Shown here piece after piece: positions 11,530 through 22,429 of a stretch of DNA of 64,000 bases. The DNA is from Ceratothoa steindachneri (lineage: Eukaryota; Arthropoda; Malacostraca; Isopoda; Cymothoidae): the NCBI GenBank assembly GCA_963969495.1, contig OZ018330.1, forward strand, positions 72,999,954 through 73,063,953, in the 5' to 3' direction. Under the pieces are notes generated by a model. That model saw nothing but the letters and a program-made list of their open reading frames with translations, ran no database searches and had not been told where the DNA came from. Numbering within the stretch: the first letter of the stretch is position 1; the number at the start of each line of letters is the position of its first letter. Position numbers and translations under genes: made by a program.

Positions 11530-13010
11530 CTATCTGAATATTGGTTCAGGTTCTTCGAGTGGTTTCCCACTTCGGAATTTTCCCATATTCGTTCTTTTGT
11601 ATTCTAAGGTTGTCTCTATTTCTCTTTTGTCCTCCTCATCGATAATCCCCTCCAATCTGTCCCATACCTTTCTTGCCCTTTCATGTAAAACTACATTGAT
11701 TGGATCTATATCTATTTGCTTCATGTAACACATCTGTTGGTATCTGGTCCCACAGGGTGACGTTGGCAATGAACCTTATTTCCCTATTTTGAACAACTTG
11801 TGCTTTATTAACATTGGTTTTGCTCAGGGTATGGAGGAGGATGGCAGAGTACAGGAGGATCGGCCTTACTAACAACATGTAGAGTTTCCTCTTGCTTGGT
11901 AAAAGTTGTTTAAAGCGGTACAGAGCCCGTGGCGTTCTCGTGGCAGCGGCGATCTTTTGTTTGTAGCGGGCATTGTCTGAAGTTAATTTCAGGGCAAATA
12001 CCCGGCCTTCTCTGGAGCAAGCGTAAAATTCGTCCTGCACCAGCACGTCTGCTGTCTTCCGACGTCACACCGCTATCATCTTGAACTTGGTCTTAATTTT
12101 GTTAATCTTTTCGACGTGTTCGAATTATCTGCTTGTCCTGTTTGCAACATCAACAGGGTTTTTATATATGCTGGTGATGACCGGTGTGATGTCATCTGCC
12201 AGCTGAGCGAGGTCTTGGTTGGGGTAAGGCAGGTTGCAGGTATACACCGCATATAATGTAGGGCTGAGACAACCGCCCTGTGACACTCATGCATCTCGGT
12301 TGAATGGTTCCATTTCGATGCCGTTTATTCCTACGACTGCCTCTCGATCTTCCAGGTAGTCGCAAAGTATTCTTGTTAGATTTTCCTCCATATCTAGGTC
12401 GCTGATCTTCTTTTTCAGCCCCGGTAGTCACATCTTGTCAAAGGCCGAGGCAAAAATTTGCAGAACGATGACAACATTGCCATTTCTGGCCTTGCCGATA
12501 GCAATCCTTGCTGTGATTAACGCCAGAGCCGTTTCGGTACCATGTTTCTTTCGGAAGCCGCGTTGTTGGTTATTATATAGATTGTTAGTTTCTAGGTAGG
12601 TCCTCATTCTGTTATTGAGGAGTTTTTCCATTAATTTACCCATGAATTCCCTCAGAGAGATGGATGGGTCTATAGCTGCCAATTTCCTGTTTCTTCTTGC
12701 CAGGCTTTGGTATGAATATCATACGGGCTCTTTTAAACTGAGGTAGGCATTAAATACCAATAATAGAGCTCCTATGATGTTCTGAGGAGCATTTAACAGA
12801 TGCATTTTTGTAATGCCAGTTATACCTGGCGCATTTTGCTTAAAGTCTTTCAGAGCTCCTTCATATTCTTCATGGGGGAAAGGCTTTCCCTCTTCTCCGA
12901 CCTTGGACTTTCTTGGTATTGGTGTGGATATGGAGGGATAAATCTTCATGCACAGGTCCAGAGTATTTTGGAAAGGTATGGTGAGCATGGCAGTTGCCAT
13001 TGCCACTGCC
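11530..13010 (-). pseudogene. LINE ORF2 reverse transcriptase, broken
   Basis: Read 5' to 3' on the minus strand, the RT entry block appears first (FKQNAPGITGITKMHLLNAP). It is followed by LREFMGKLMEKLLNNRMRTY, then QRGFRKKHGTETALALI (family QFGFRxxHGTETALAxI) and the first catalytic block as VVIVLQIFASAFDKM, where the usual Asp of xDVSKAFD is lost. The C-terminal part contains KRKLYMLLVRPILLYSAILL and VQNREIRFI. The YxDD block falls in a decayed interval near 12.2-12.4 kb. At least five frame changes separate the pieces. The enzyme would have copied the element's own RNA at the target site. Confidence 0.75.
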
Positions 13011-13229
13011 TCAATTTCAATTTCCTTCGGCGCAATCGCTTCTCCTGGCAGGTGGCTTGTTCAATTTGAGATTCCTTATCTTCGGCGTGATCTTGCTTGC
13101 GTAGGCGTGGGTCGCGAGAATCCGAGCTAGACCTTGGTACCGTTTGCGCCATGCTTTTTATTTGGGCGTGGAATAGGTCCCATGACGGTGGGTTGTCAGG
13201 AAACCGCATTGATATTGTTGAAATGGGCA

Positions 13230-14100
13230 TGCAAAATACACATTGTAAGGTCGGGCCTCATATTTTCATCGATTTGCAGCATGGTCTTTTCCTGTTCTGT
13301 TATTTATGTCGCCTGTGCATATGTAATGGTAGCCCTTCTATTTCTTTCGTCTATCATTGCCTTCTTCTTGTCCGTTATTAATGGCTTTTTAATTGTGCAA
13401 GACATCGATAAGGTACGGTGGGAGTTGCCACAGTTCAGGCACTTCTTGTTCAGATTCGTGCAATTCCTCCAGGTATGACCAGATTCCGCGCACTCGGATC
13501 ATACTTTCGCCTCGACTTTACACTCTTTTGTGGCATGCTTCTCCATGGCGTAGCATGAAAAACAAATCTTTAATGGGACAAATAATTCTCTTTCGGTACA
13601 GCTGGCGGAGACTTTTGAGTTGAACATAACCAACCCGTTTGGAATGTCACCTTGAACACATGTGTGTGCTATTCACCGTCGCGATTTCTAAATTTACATG
13701 TCTCATCGATTTTCGCTCAATCCTGTCTTCAATGTCTTTTTTGATTTCTTCTGCAGAGTGAGTACCAACGTAAGGGTCGATATGCCGAAATATAATCGAT
13801 CTCTTTGCTGAGACGGGCGGAGGAACCTACGGTATGAGATCGATTTCTTCTAGTTTTTCTCATGACTTTTGGCTGAGCAAGTTGTCTAGATCTTGGTTCG
13901 TATCACAGAAGGTCATGTATCCATAGGGCTGATCTTGAAGCCTGCAAAGCGTGATTCCGAGTTTAGAGTACACAAGTTCAAACACTTTTTCGCGCGTGGG
14001 CTTCTGACATCGCTCCTTGATTCGGAGCGGGACACATTTCTCGCCGTTAGTGTCGTCCATGATGACCCTAACTGCGTTGGTTCCTATTTTGAACCTAGCA
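13230..14100 (-). pseudogene. LINE ORF1 (gag-like, CCHC zinc knuckles)
   Basis: The 5' end at 14,060 encodes MDDTNGEKCVPLRIKER and later FELVYSKLGITLCRLQDQPY, which fits the N-terminal domain of Jockey-type ORF1 proteins. Three zinc knuckles follow at 13.58-13.43 kb: CFSCYAMEKHATKEC, CAESGHTWRNC and CLNCGNSHRTL. A conserved tail after them reads KKKAMIDERNRRATITYAQA. Such proteins bind the element RNA. One stop interrupts the first and second knuckles and another breaks the tail, so the frame is not functional. Confidence 0.75.
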
Positions 14101-14620
14101 GGCCCTTATCGCGAAGGAGGCGGAGTAGCTGTATATTCTCTGATTCACCCTTTCTTCCCTACCTAAATAAATTGTCTAGCAGGGTCATACCTGACCTGAC
14201 GACTCCGCCCAAGAGTGGGGTCCACTTCTTCGGGCCCCATGAGGGGGTTCCTTTCGGGGTTCGGACACATCAGAGACAGGCTGCTTCTACAGACCTTAAA
14301 TGGCAGAATTATCAGAACCAGAGATGTGCTGCTGTGGTGGGAACAGGCAGATACGCGGGGAGTTTTCCGAAGTTTCCAAATTCCTTCGTAGGCGTTCTCT
14401 CTCTCGCGCGCGCGTGGGTGGCCTTGTGAAAGACCAGCCGATTTCAACTGGATCCAAAAGCGGCTCTCTTCAAATTCCGGGTATCTTCTTCACCTACTAA
14501 TCGCAGTGGAGAATTCCGAAGGTGAATGTATTAGGGCTTTGCTTTTCCGAGTGCAAGTAAAGTTTTCCAAAAGGAGCAGTCCAGATAATAATGAATATAT
14601 AAAACCCATTTTTATAGTTT
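14101..14620. other. No gene recognised
   Basis: Overlapping open frames in both strands without recognisable motifs. May include the 5' untranslated part of the adjacent LINE. Confidence 0.35.
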
Positions 14621-14635
14621 TTGTCATCGTTTGCG

Positions 14636-14690
14636 CAGAAGATGACCTTGAAAACGTTGAAAGACGTCTCGGCTAATAAATAAATATGCC
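14636..14690 (+). repeat. Inverted partner of 15,118-15,165 (Penelope-like terminal motif)
   Basis: GATGACCTTGAAAACGTTGA plus AAGACGTCTCGG matches, in reverse complement, CCGAGACGTCTTTCGACCG followed by GGTCATCTTGAGGG at 15,118-15,165. Motifs of the form GAAAGACGTC next to GATGACC recur in terminal repeats of Penelope-like elements, some of which hold hammerhead ribozymes. I cannot verify a ribozyme fold here, and the conserved core looks imperfect. Confidence 0.4.
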
Positions 14691-14721
14691 ACTTGCCACC
14701 TTTCGCTTTCTGAAAAGAAAG

Positions 14722-14726
<5 letters not shown>

Positions 14727-14805
<79 letters not shown>
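14727..14805. repeat. (TA)n microsatellite
   Basis: Uninterrupted TA run immediately before the hairpin arm. Confidence 0.95.
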
Positions 14806-14809
<4 letters not shown>

Positions 14810-14931
14810 GCATGTACTATTGAAGTCCACAGCTGTGGCAGCGTTATTAATTTTAACTTGTAAGAAATCTTAAGAAAATACAAATTAAAATTAATAACAT
14901 TGCCACAGTTGTGGACTTTAATAGTACATGC
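14810..14931. repeat. 53-bp inverted repeat (hairpin) with 16-base loop
   Basis: Arms 14,810-14,862 and 14,879-14,931 start GCATGTACTATTGAAGTCCA and, read on the minus strand, GCATGTACTATTAAAGTCCA. They agree at about 48 of 53 positions by eye and face each other across AGAAATCTTAAGAAAA. Part of the same arm (GGCAGTGTTATTAATTTTAA) recurs once more at about 15,015. (TA)n tracts flank both sides. This fits head-to-head ends of a Penelope-like element or a foldback MITE. Confidence 0.9.
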
Positions 14932-14951
14932 AAACAACATGGCCTTTTACC

Positions 14952-14955
<4 letters not shown>

Positions 14956-15004
<49 letters not shown>
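14956..15004. repeat. (TA)n microsatellite
   Basis: TA run between the hairpin and the third arm copy. Confidence 0.95.
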
Positions 15005-15006
<2 letters not shown>

Positions 15007-15117
15007 CACGCTGCAATGGCAGTGTTATTAATTTTAACTTGTATTCTCTTTATTTTTGTTACAAGTTTTTTGACTGTGTCTTTGAGGCTAGAAATAGCAT
15101 TCGAACAAGACATATTT

Positions 15118-15165
15118 TATTCCGAGACGTCTTTCGACCGTGGAGGGTCATCTTGAGGGAATGAA
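15118..15165 (-). repeat. Inverted partner of 14,636-14,690
   Basis: See the partner entry: CGAGACGTCTTTCGACCGTG then GAGGGTCATCTTGAGGG; within it GACC and GGTC can pair across a six-base loop next to GAAA on the minus strand. Confidence 0.4.
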
Positions 15166-16356
15166 CAGAAATGGAGTGATCAAGGTCTCACGGTTTATTA
15201 AGAAATGAATTACGAAATAGGGATTTTACATACATGTAAAATAAATAGCGAACAGTGTGGAAAATCGAATGTAAGCAGAGAAGAGAAAGTTATTAGTATA
15301 AGTAAGAACTAAGTAAGGTTCCAGGACACGTGGAAATCATTTAGTTATTACTATACAATTCAAATATTATTATTTACATTTTTACTCGTAAAGAGTTGAT
15401 AATTTGTAGGTTTGACGTTTTTACATATAGATTTTACATAGTTATATTCTACAGGATTACAAATTTTTCGTTAATTTCTATTTACACATTATTTTAATTA
15501 CTTTGTTATTAGTTTGTTTTATCTTTAAACATTTCCTTTACCACTTAGTTGGTTATTTTGAAATCATTAACTATTTGCTCATTTACTCTAAACATTTTTA
15601 TACATCTTGTTAGTCCAACTGTCTATATTAATTTTAAGTCCCATCGTTATTTTTATTTAGTCCCTCAATCAATTTACAATAAATATTTTGGTTATTTTTC
15701 GGTTTATGTCAGCCCTCGAATTTTTAATAATTTATATACATATATGTTTAAAAACAATTGTATTTTAATGTAGACAAAGTTTTTTCTTGGGGGGTGGGGT
15801 TGTTAGGCTATTGCAATCTCATCATAATGTATTATATATAATTTTTAACTTAATTTAGAAACGGGGTCTTTTCCCCCCTCCCTGCAAATTAAAAGAAAAC
15901 TCGTAAATATTCCTAATTCGAAAAAGCCTATCTTTTGTTTCGAATTCAAAGTCACGATTGACAAATCTCGTTAGGCCTCTATTTGTTTATAGCGTGTTAC
16001 GCAACCCATTTGCACCCGTATATAAACAATTATAGTAGCATCTTAATTATAAAGAAATATTTAAAGTATTTAACAAAAATAAAAAAAATAAACTACATAA
16101 ACCCTTACGTAACGGATTCTTTTGAGGCGAAGACTTTACAAAAATAAAAACAAATTAAACTAACTAGATTCTTTCAATTCGAAAATGGCGGCCAATCTAT
16201 TTTCGTCATAACATGATAATTAGAGATTTACTCACATTAAGTACTGAAACAGCTATATATCTCTATTTTTTATATCACTTTTTTTACGCATTAGCCATTT
16301 TATTTCAGATGTCTTTTGACTACTTTATATACGATATGTACACACGTTGCTTCTAT
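15166..16356. other. AT-rich stretch, no gene recognised
   Basis: Very AT-rich, with only one short hydrophobic open frame (15,549-15,773) that lacks any family signature. No terminal repeat or tail was identified. Confidence 0.45.
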
Positions 16357-16866
16357 TTACACCGTGCCCTTTAACACCAGCGCTGCCACTTCATAGGGTG
16401 AAAAGGGTCCCTCATAGGTCCACTTGACGATGCCTTGCAGGAGTTGTTTCGGGTCCTCCTTTAGGGGCTTGCACAGAGGTGAACCAAATACCGTGAGGCC
16501 CAAATCCTCACCGTCGAAGAAGTATCCTCTTTCGAGTACCTCTCTTATCGATGGGGGGTACTTCTGCGTATCCATTTTCGTGTTCCTCTTCGTCATCCGT
16601 GGTTGGTTCTTCGTGGTTGCTTTCTTCCTCTGTTTTCTTATTCTTCTTCCCTCTTTTTCTTTTCTTCTCCACGCCTTTCCTCGTTTTTTCCTCTCCTTCC
16701 GAAGTTTCTTCTTTTCTGATTGATTCTTTTGGGGCTCTTCAGTTGGGCTCCTCTTTGGTTGGTGCTCGTCTTTTGATGTTTGTGGGTCGTCAATAAAGTG
16801 AATGTTTAACGATTCAGCTGAGGCTGGATTCTCAGGGAACCAAACCTTCTTCTTAACCTTCTTCAT
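16357..16866 (-). CDS. Orphan Lys/Glu-rich ORF, 169 aa
   Basis: I do not recognise this protein. It is one of the longest uninterrupted frames in the window not assignable to an element. Residues 1-10 (MKKVKKKVWF) include a KVWF tetrapeptide resembling the RVxF protein phosphatase-1 docking motif. Residues about 30-90 are highly charged (Lys, Arg, Glu, Gln). The C-terminal 70 residues are more ordinary, with IREVLERGYFFDGEDLGLTV and WTYEGPFSPYEVAALVLKG. The end weakly resembles PPEEFAASTLEG near 0.75 kb. It may be an element ORF, a host exon or chance. Confidence 0.35.
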   Translation of the reverse strand: MKKVKKKVWFPENPASAESLNIHFIDDPQTSKDEHQPKRSPTEEPQKNQSEKKKLRKERKKRGKAWRRKEKEGRRIRKQRKKATTKNQPRMTKRNTKMDTQKYPPSIREVLERGYFFDGEDLGLTVFGSPLCKPLKEDPKQLLQGIVKWTYEGPFSPYEVAALVLKGTV

Positions 16867-16888
16867 TCCCAGAAGGCGGTCGACCGCT

Positions 16889-16976
16889 CTCTCTCTCTCT
16901 CTGTATGTCTGTCTGTCTGTCTGTCTCTGTCTGTCAGTCTCTGTCTCTCTCTGTCTGTCTGTGTCTCTCTCTCAAC
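16889..16976. repeat. CT/TGTC microsatellite mix
   Basis: CTCTCT followed by (TGTC)n and mixed CT units. Confidence 0.9.
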
Positions 16977-17529
16977 AACCACCTGGCCGTCAGTGAGAGA
17001 GCTTGCGCGATCTGCTTGAGTTAAGCTAGCTAAGCTGGGGGACTTTTAGGCAGGTAGGGTCAACAATGCCAGTAAGGTAGCTGTAGTAGGATCCAGACTA
17101 AGGGTTGTCAAACTTCTCTACCACTTCTTTGATGCGTCTCCTTGCATTCCCCTACCAACCTCTTCGATTCTGATAGTACTTAGTTTCACAAACTCTCTTC
17201 AACTGTCAAAAACAAAACAAAAACCCAATAACAAAAAACAAACATTCATCTCTATTACACATAAGTTTATTAATAAGGGCCTCACCAGCTCCCTTATGCC
17301 ACGTGAGAAGAGAAGCTTTGGAACCTCTTTAAATAACGCCTTGGAGCACTCATAGGTTGCAAGAGACTGAGATTGAAGTGATCTCAGGCGTTTGGGGTAG
17401 GATTAATGGAGAAATGCTAGGTACCCCTGAGAAGCTTTCTCCTAACGTGTAATGGCCTGACCAGCCCCCTGTGACCGCTACTTGGTGAATACAGGCTCAA
17501 CTGCTCTTTGGTGAGAGAGCTTTTATGCC

Positions 17530-18660
17530 TTGCTGGTTGCCAGATCAGCTAAAGATCTCGGGGGCACGAGTTGCAAGGAGCTCACAGATGCCGTTAGTGT
17601 CTGCGACTTCTGCGAACTCGAGAAGCGCATGGGCGAGAGCATCGCTCAACTGAGAGAGGAGAACTTCCTCTTCAAAAGCGAGGTTCAACTCTTAAAAACA
17701 GAGAGGTGCAAGTGCTCAGGCGAGAAGGCTTCCGACGTCCAACGGCAGATTTTTTCTGCTGCAGGACTGCTTCAACGAGCCAAATAGAAGAAGAGAAAGT
17801 AGAAATATAAGAAGAGAAAGTAGAAAGAGAAGAAGAGAAAGTAAAAAGAGAAGAAAAGAAAGTGGAAACAAAGGACGAGAAAGTAGAAGCAGAAGAAGAG
17901 ATACGAGAAACAGAAGAAGATAAAACAAAGGAAGACAGGAAAAAGAAGAAGAAGAAGAAAAATGTAGAGATAAAAGAGGAAAGGGGCAAGTCGCTTCCGA
18001 AAGGGAAGAGTAAGTCGTCTGCTGACAAATGTGCAAGGGTCACCCTTATTGGTGATTCTCAAGCACGGGGTCTGCAGCCCCTGCTAGCGGCCCGCCTTCG
18101 CCTGCCAGGATGGGGGTAACCACCACATCAGAGTAGAGGCTGAGAAATCACAGATTTTTTTTAGCTCAGTCGTTGCTCTGATGGTCAGGGGAAACGAGTT
18201 ATATCTGAGAGGAGGTAGGGTACACCCTACGGATAAAATCCTCCACACGGTCATGAGCGCCGTGGACGACTGTGGGCTGAAAACCCGCAAGTGTTTTGTA
18301 GTCAGGATGCTCCCGAGGAGAGGTCCAACACGGACCGCTCAATCGATAAACGTCTCTTTAAACCGGCGCCTGGCAGATTTGTGTATGGCAGAGGGGGTCT
18401 TTTTTGTGGACCAGTACTGCACCTTTTATGGTAGAAATGATCTCTACCAAAGGGATGGGGTACATCTTTCCTTTAAAGGAAAGGCCTTTTGTATAACATG
18501 ATCCAGGATGTCGTAGAGAGGACCCAAAGGAGTAATTGACGCAGAGTGAGGGCGGACGTACGCCAGTATGCCCGTGTCACTCCTAGAACGACTTTGTCAA
18601 AGGGCGCAAAAAGGGGTGTCTCCTCGCCAACAAACAAGCCGGGGAACGGAAGAGCGTAGG
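17530..18660 (+). pseudogene. CR1 ORF1: coiled coil, Lys/Glu linker, SGNH esterase-like domain
   Basis: The first part (to 17,787) has a CDFCELEKRMGESIAQLREE stretch suggesting a zinc-binding/coiled-coil start. A charged EEK/KKK linker follows in a shifted frame. The C-terminal part carries SGNH blocks: VTLIGDSQARGL (block I, catalytic Ser), VALMVRGNELY (block III-like, where family members have GxND), and NDLYQRDGVHLSFKGKA (DGVH, catalytic Asp and His). CR1 ORF1 proteins are known to carry such esterase domains. At least three frame changes, including one just after the GDSQ block, disable it. Copy 2 has the same architecture. Confidence 0.75.
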
Positions 18661-20641
18661 GAGTCCTAGAAGTGTGCGATGCTGTTCAAGACTCGCGGAA
18701 CAGTTTCAAGACCACATTCATGAGTTTTCAATTGCGGTTCATCCCTCTGAAATGCCCCCGTCGGTCTTCTGTTCAACCAAAGTGGTTTAATCGAAAAATC
18801 TTCCAACTGCTTAGGGAGAAGAGAAATGTGTACCGGCCTTCGAAGATCTGAATGACTTTGACGAATACCGGAGGCTATCCAGGAAAGTGAAGTCCAGCAT
18901 AAGGGCGGCGAAGAGGTATGAGGAACTCCGAGTTGGCGAGACTTGGTAAAGAGAATCCCAAGGAGTTCTTTGGATATGTAAACAGCCGTAAACCAATCCG
19001 TCGAACGATAGGCCCTTTGAGGAATGAGGAGGGGACATTAAAACATTCAGATGCAGAAAATGCTAACCTCCTCAACCACTACTTCTCTTCAGTGTTTACT
19101 AAAGAATGTGGTCCCTTTCCCCAGCCAACGAGTTCCTACTCGGGGGGAAAAGCTGGAGGATATGGACTTCACCGAAGGAGAAATAGAAAAGAAGATCACT
19201 GACCTAATGACGAATAAATCACCTGGTCTGGATGGGTTTGTACCTAAAGTGTTGAAAGAAGTGCGCGATCAAGTGTCACGACACCTGAGCGCAATCTTCA
19301 ACATGTCAATCCGGACCGAATGCGTTCCTAGAGACTGGCGTGAAACGCAGGTGACTCTTATTTTCAAGAAAGGAGACCGTAGCCAACCGTTGAACTACCA
19401 AACTATCAGTCTGACTTCGATAGTCGGTAAACTCATGGAAATCATCATGGTGAATAAAATGACGTCGCATTTAGAGTCAAACCTGCTACTGAGAAGTTCC
19501 CAGCACGGCTTCCGAAGGCAACGGTCATGCCTGACGAACCTTGTGGAATTCTTCCACTTCGTCTTTAGTGACCACGATCGAGAGAAGGCAGTGGATGTGG
19601 TGTACTTAGACTTTCAGAAAGCCTTTGATAAGGTACCACACCACCACCTTCTCCGGAAAGTGCGAGCGCTGGGCATAGACGGAAAAGTAGCCGGCTGGAT
19701 AGAGAAGTGGCTAAGTGGCAGACGGCAACGAGTGGTGCTGAAAGGACAGGATTGTGAGTGGGTGCCCGTTACTTGCGGGGTGCCTCAAGGTTCTGTCCTG
19801 GGACCACTACTATTCATCATCTACCTCAACGACATGGACGGTGATATGGTTGCCAAGATTTCCAAATTTGCCGACGATACCAAGCTTGGTATGAAGGTTG
19901 CAAAGGATGGAAATACTGCCCGCCTGCAGGAAGATCTTGGGAAGATTGGGGAGTGTTTTATACGTGGCATATGTCTTTCAACGTGAACACATACAAAGTG
20001 ATGCACATCAGCCACCGAAATCCCTAATCACCCTATAACCTTAAGGGCACTGCTCTTGAATCCATCGACACTGAGAAGGACTTGGGTGTAACTATCACCA
20101 GTTTCCTCAAGTTCTCTAAATAGTGTATTGAGGTGGAGAAGAAAGCCCAAAGGATGTTAGGATATATAAAGCCACAGTTTGGATATCGGAACAACTCCCT
20201 CGTCTGACCGCACCTGAAGTATGCCGTACAATTCTGGAGTCCTTCATTTAGAAAGGACATCGCGAGATTGGAACGCGTGCAAGCCAGGGAAACAAGCTGA
20301 TTTCCTCTATCAGACATAAAAGTTATGAAGATAGATTAAGGGAATTAGATATGTTCTCGCGTGAGACCCGGAGACTACGTGGTCAGCTTATCAAAGTGTT
20401 TAAAATACTTCGAGGCTTCGACAGACTTGACTGCGGGGATACTTTCCAGCTAAGCGAGGGGAGAACAAGGAATCACGGCTACAAACTTGAACTGAAGCGA
20501 TACCACCGTGATCTGTGTGGGAAATTCTTCACATACAGTATATGTGGTAGTTGGAACGTACTTCCGACGGAAGTTGTCAACAGTGAATTTGTTGACCAGT
20601 TCAAGTCAAGACTAGATAAAGTCTTGCGAAATCACCGTTAA
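18661..20641 (+). pseudogene. CR1 ORF2 reverse transcriptase, no endonuclease, frameshifted
   Basis: The longest frame is 19,051-19,986 (311 residues); its start codon is arbitrary. In order it holds KSPGLDGFVPKVLKE, FKKGDRSQPLNYQTISLTSI, GFRRQRSCLTNLVEFF, VVYLDFQKAFDKVPHHHLL (first catalytic Asp), GVPQGSVLGPLLFIIYLNDM and KFADDTKLG (FADD, second catalytic pair). All catalytic residues are kept. A frameshift near 19,950 moves on to MSFNVNTYKVMHI, stops occur at 20.0-20.3 kb, and the CR1-type tail follows at 20,351-20,641 (RRLRGQLIKVFKILRGFD, TRNHGYKLELKR, WNVLPTEVVNS). Recently degraded compared with most neighbours. Confidence 0.88.
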
Positions 20642-20880
20642 GATCCTCGCGAGTGGTTTTCGAGGTTGCCAACGGACACCTTCGAGGATTGCGCCAAAAG
20701 TGCCCTCCTTGTATGGACCCTAAGGTCTTCTAGGGTACTCTTCTTCCTTATAGCTCCTTGTAGCTCTCTCTCTCTGTTTTGGCATTACCAGCCTCGGGGT
20801 ATTAGTTCCCTCGTTATTCTTCGCGACCGATGCTTCCGCGTAGTTTTTTCTTGCTTTTGCCTCCTTTGTTAGAATTATTA

Positions 20881-21539
20881 CTCCGAAAGCAGAGCAAAGC
20901 TAAGCAAGATCGTAGCGCTTAAGTGAGAGACATTAGTGTCCAATTGATTTGGAAAGTATAGTGATTTCTCCAGAGAACTTATTCCAAACGATGTTTAGTT
21001 CCGAATACCCTCGTTAGTTAGAGTTTAGTTTAAGGGTTGTTTGAGAAAAGTTTGATAGCAATTTGATGGTTCTGAAATGGATAGAAGGTTAAGAGTTTGA
21101 ATGACCGAAGGTTAAATGAATTCAGGCGCGAGAGAGTTTGATGGGAATTCGAGGAAACTCGCAGAACCAATGCAAGAAAAAGGGTATAAAAACTTACCTT
21201 GGCCGGAGAACCCGGGCAAGGACCTTACTGGCGAGGAGTCGTCTTTCCCGGTGCCTCACACTTCAGAAGGTTTCCGTCCGGCCGAGTCCCAGCGTTTGAA
21301 CAGAGTATTGAGTGTAGACGGTTGCTTCTTCCATACATTTTTACTTCCCATATACTCACTACTCCCATTACAGAGTCCCCCTTACATGATGCGCACTTGT
21401 TGGTCTTTCGCTTTAAATTCGAGAATCAAGGGGAAGACAAAATCCGTCTTGTTTATTCTAGCTCTCTTCTCGCTAGACCTTATGTTTCCACTCTCCCCCC
21501 CGTCATCATTCGTTCAAATCTTTGTAGCCCGAGTTCTTC
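20881..21539. other. No gene recognised; possible LTR-like promoter
   Basis: A TATAAAAAC box at about 21,185 precedes GC-richer sequence, reminiscent of the LTR-like copies elsewhere, but no shared ends are visible. Confidence 0.3.
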
Positions 21540-21860
21540 CGTGCCGTGCAACTCCACTGCCCATTGAACTGCACTGGCTACACATACGCTCCTGCATCGC
21601 ATTCAAAGCCCCTTTTTCTTACCTACAAGGCCATAAATGCGCGGCCTCGTCTTACCTGTCTTTCTCACGGAACCTGTGACTTGAGGCCCCTTCGTTCGGG
21701 CTCTTTCCCTTCATTGTTGCATGGTCTAGCGTGCTTCCTCGATGTTTGTTCCTGAGATATACAATGATCTGCTTGCTGCCATCTGCTTCAAACCTTGGTG
21801 CCGTTAATCAGTGTTGAATTAAACCGTTTCATTTCCATTCTCAAAAACTAATTTCACTAC
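21540..21860 (+). pseudogene. L2-like LINE C-terminal fragment
   Basis: The frame reads PLPIELHWLHIRSCIAFKAP and then, after a one-base shift, FLTYKAINARPRLTCLS. This is the C-terminal signature of L2/Rex-type reverse transcriptases (LHWLPIxxRIxFKxxxLTYKAL). The following bases fit the family's terminal block ending near FHYT. Only about 100 codons remain. Confidence 0.65.
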
Positions 21861-22350
21861 ACAAGTGACAGAGAACATCTCTCCCTCTCTCTCTCTCTGT
21901 CTCTCTTTCTCCATCTCTCTCGATCTCTCTCTCTTCATCATGCAAAGATATTCTATATTTCAGAGGTCAGTAAAAAAGTTTTCTTAGCGACTAATTTAAC
22001 AATGAGTAAAGGTTAAAGTTAAAAGAGCGCCATTACCAAAGGCAGTTGACTCCTGAAACTGTACATATATACACACATGTACGAACTTTCGTGCTCTCAA
22101 TTAATGTCTTGCTTAAATATATTAATATTGGCAATAACGACTGTGTTTACTAGAGCAACACAAAACACTACAAACAAACAGGAGAGACATAAGCTTATAT
22201 TGCCTAACTTTATTTAACCTTTCAGACTACGAAGTGTACTGTTGAACAATTTCTGTATAATTATTCATATCTTGTCGACTTTCCTTTAGCTACTTATAAA
22301 CAGGGGCAGCCCTTTTCGAGGACCGCACTGCCCATCCCTCAAGGGGAGAA
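21861..22350. other. (CT)n tract and unassigned sequence
   Basis: A CT-rich run at 21,883-21,935 is followed by AT-rich sequence with no recognisable feature. Confidence 0.5.
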
Positions 22351-22429
22351 CCCTAGAAAGGGTGTGTTAACCGCGCCCATTCTGGTATTTCGCTCAGGGG
22401 TTGAAACTCTTTAGGTAACCAAATAAAAC

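Larger units (their letters stand above)
11530..14100 (-). mobile_element. Jockey/I-group non-LTR retrotransposon, endonuclease domain missing
   Basis: On the minus strand, ORF1 with CCHC knuckles (14.06-13.2 kb) is followed almost directly by the reverse-transcriptase part of ORF2 (13.0-11.5 kb). The apurinic endonuclease that should lie between them, some 600-700 bp, is absent. Frames shift repeatedly. The 3' boundary is near 11.5 kb; no poly-A tail was identified. Confidence 0.7.
17400..20880 (+). mobile_element. CR1-clade LINE, copy 1, endonuclease deleted
   Basis: ORF1 with an SGNH-esterase-like domain runs from about 17.53 to 18.65 kb. ORF2 continues with reverse transcriptase and a CR1-type C-terminus ending at the stop at 20,641. 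The endonuclease between them is missing: sequence passes directly from the end of ORF1 to LxxSFKTTFMSF, which in copy 2 (58.9-61.2 kb) follows the endonuclease. Both ends are uncertain. Confidence 0.8.

Noticed and set aside
14640..14690. Functional hammerhead ribozyme
   Set aside because: The CUGANGA and GAAA core elements are imperfect in both copies by eye; kept only as a possible relic in the findings.
17672..18062. Serine/leucine/phenylalanine-rich membrane-like proteins on the minus strand
   Set aside because: These are antisense readings of the Lys/Glu linker of CR1 ORF1; likewise 60,627-60,872 on the plus strand.
21116..21679. 187-residue host protein
   Set aside because: Its last 50 residues are an L2-like reverse transcriptase C-terminus in part of the frame, and the rest shows no conserved motif.
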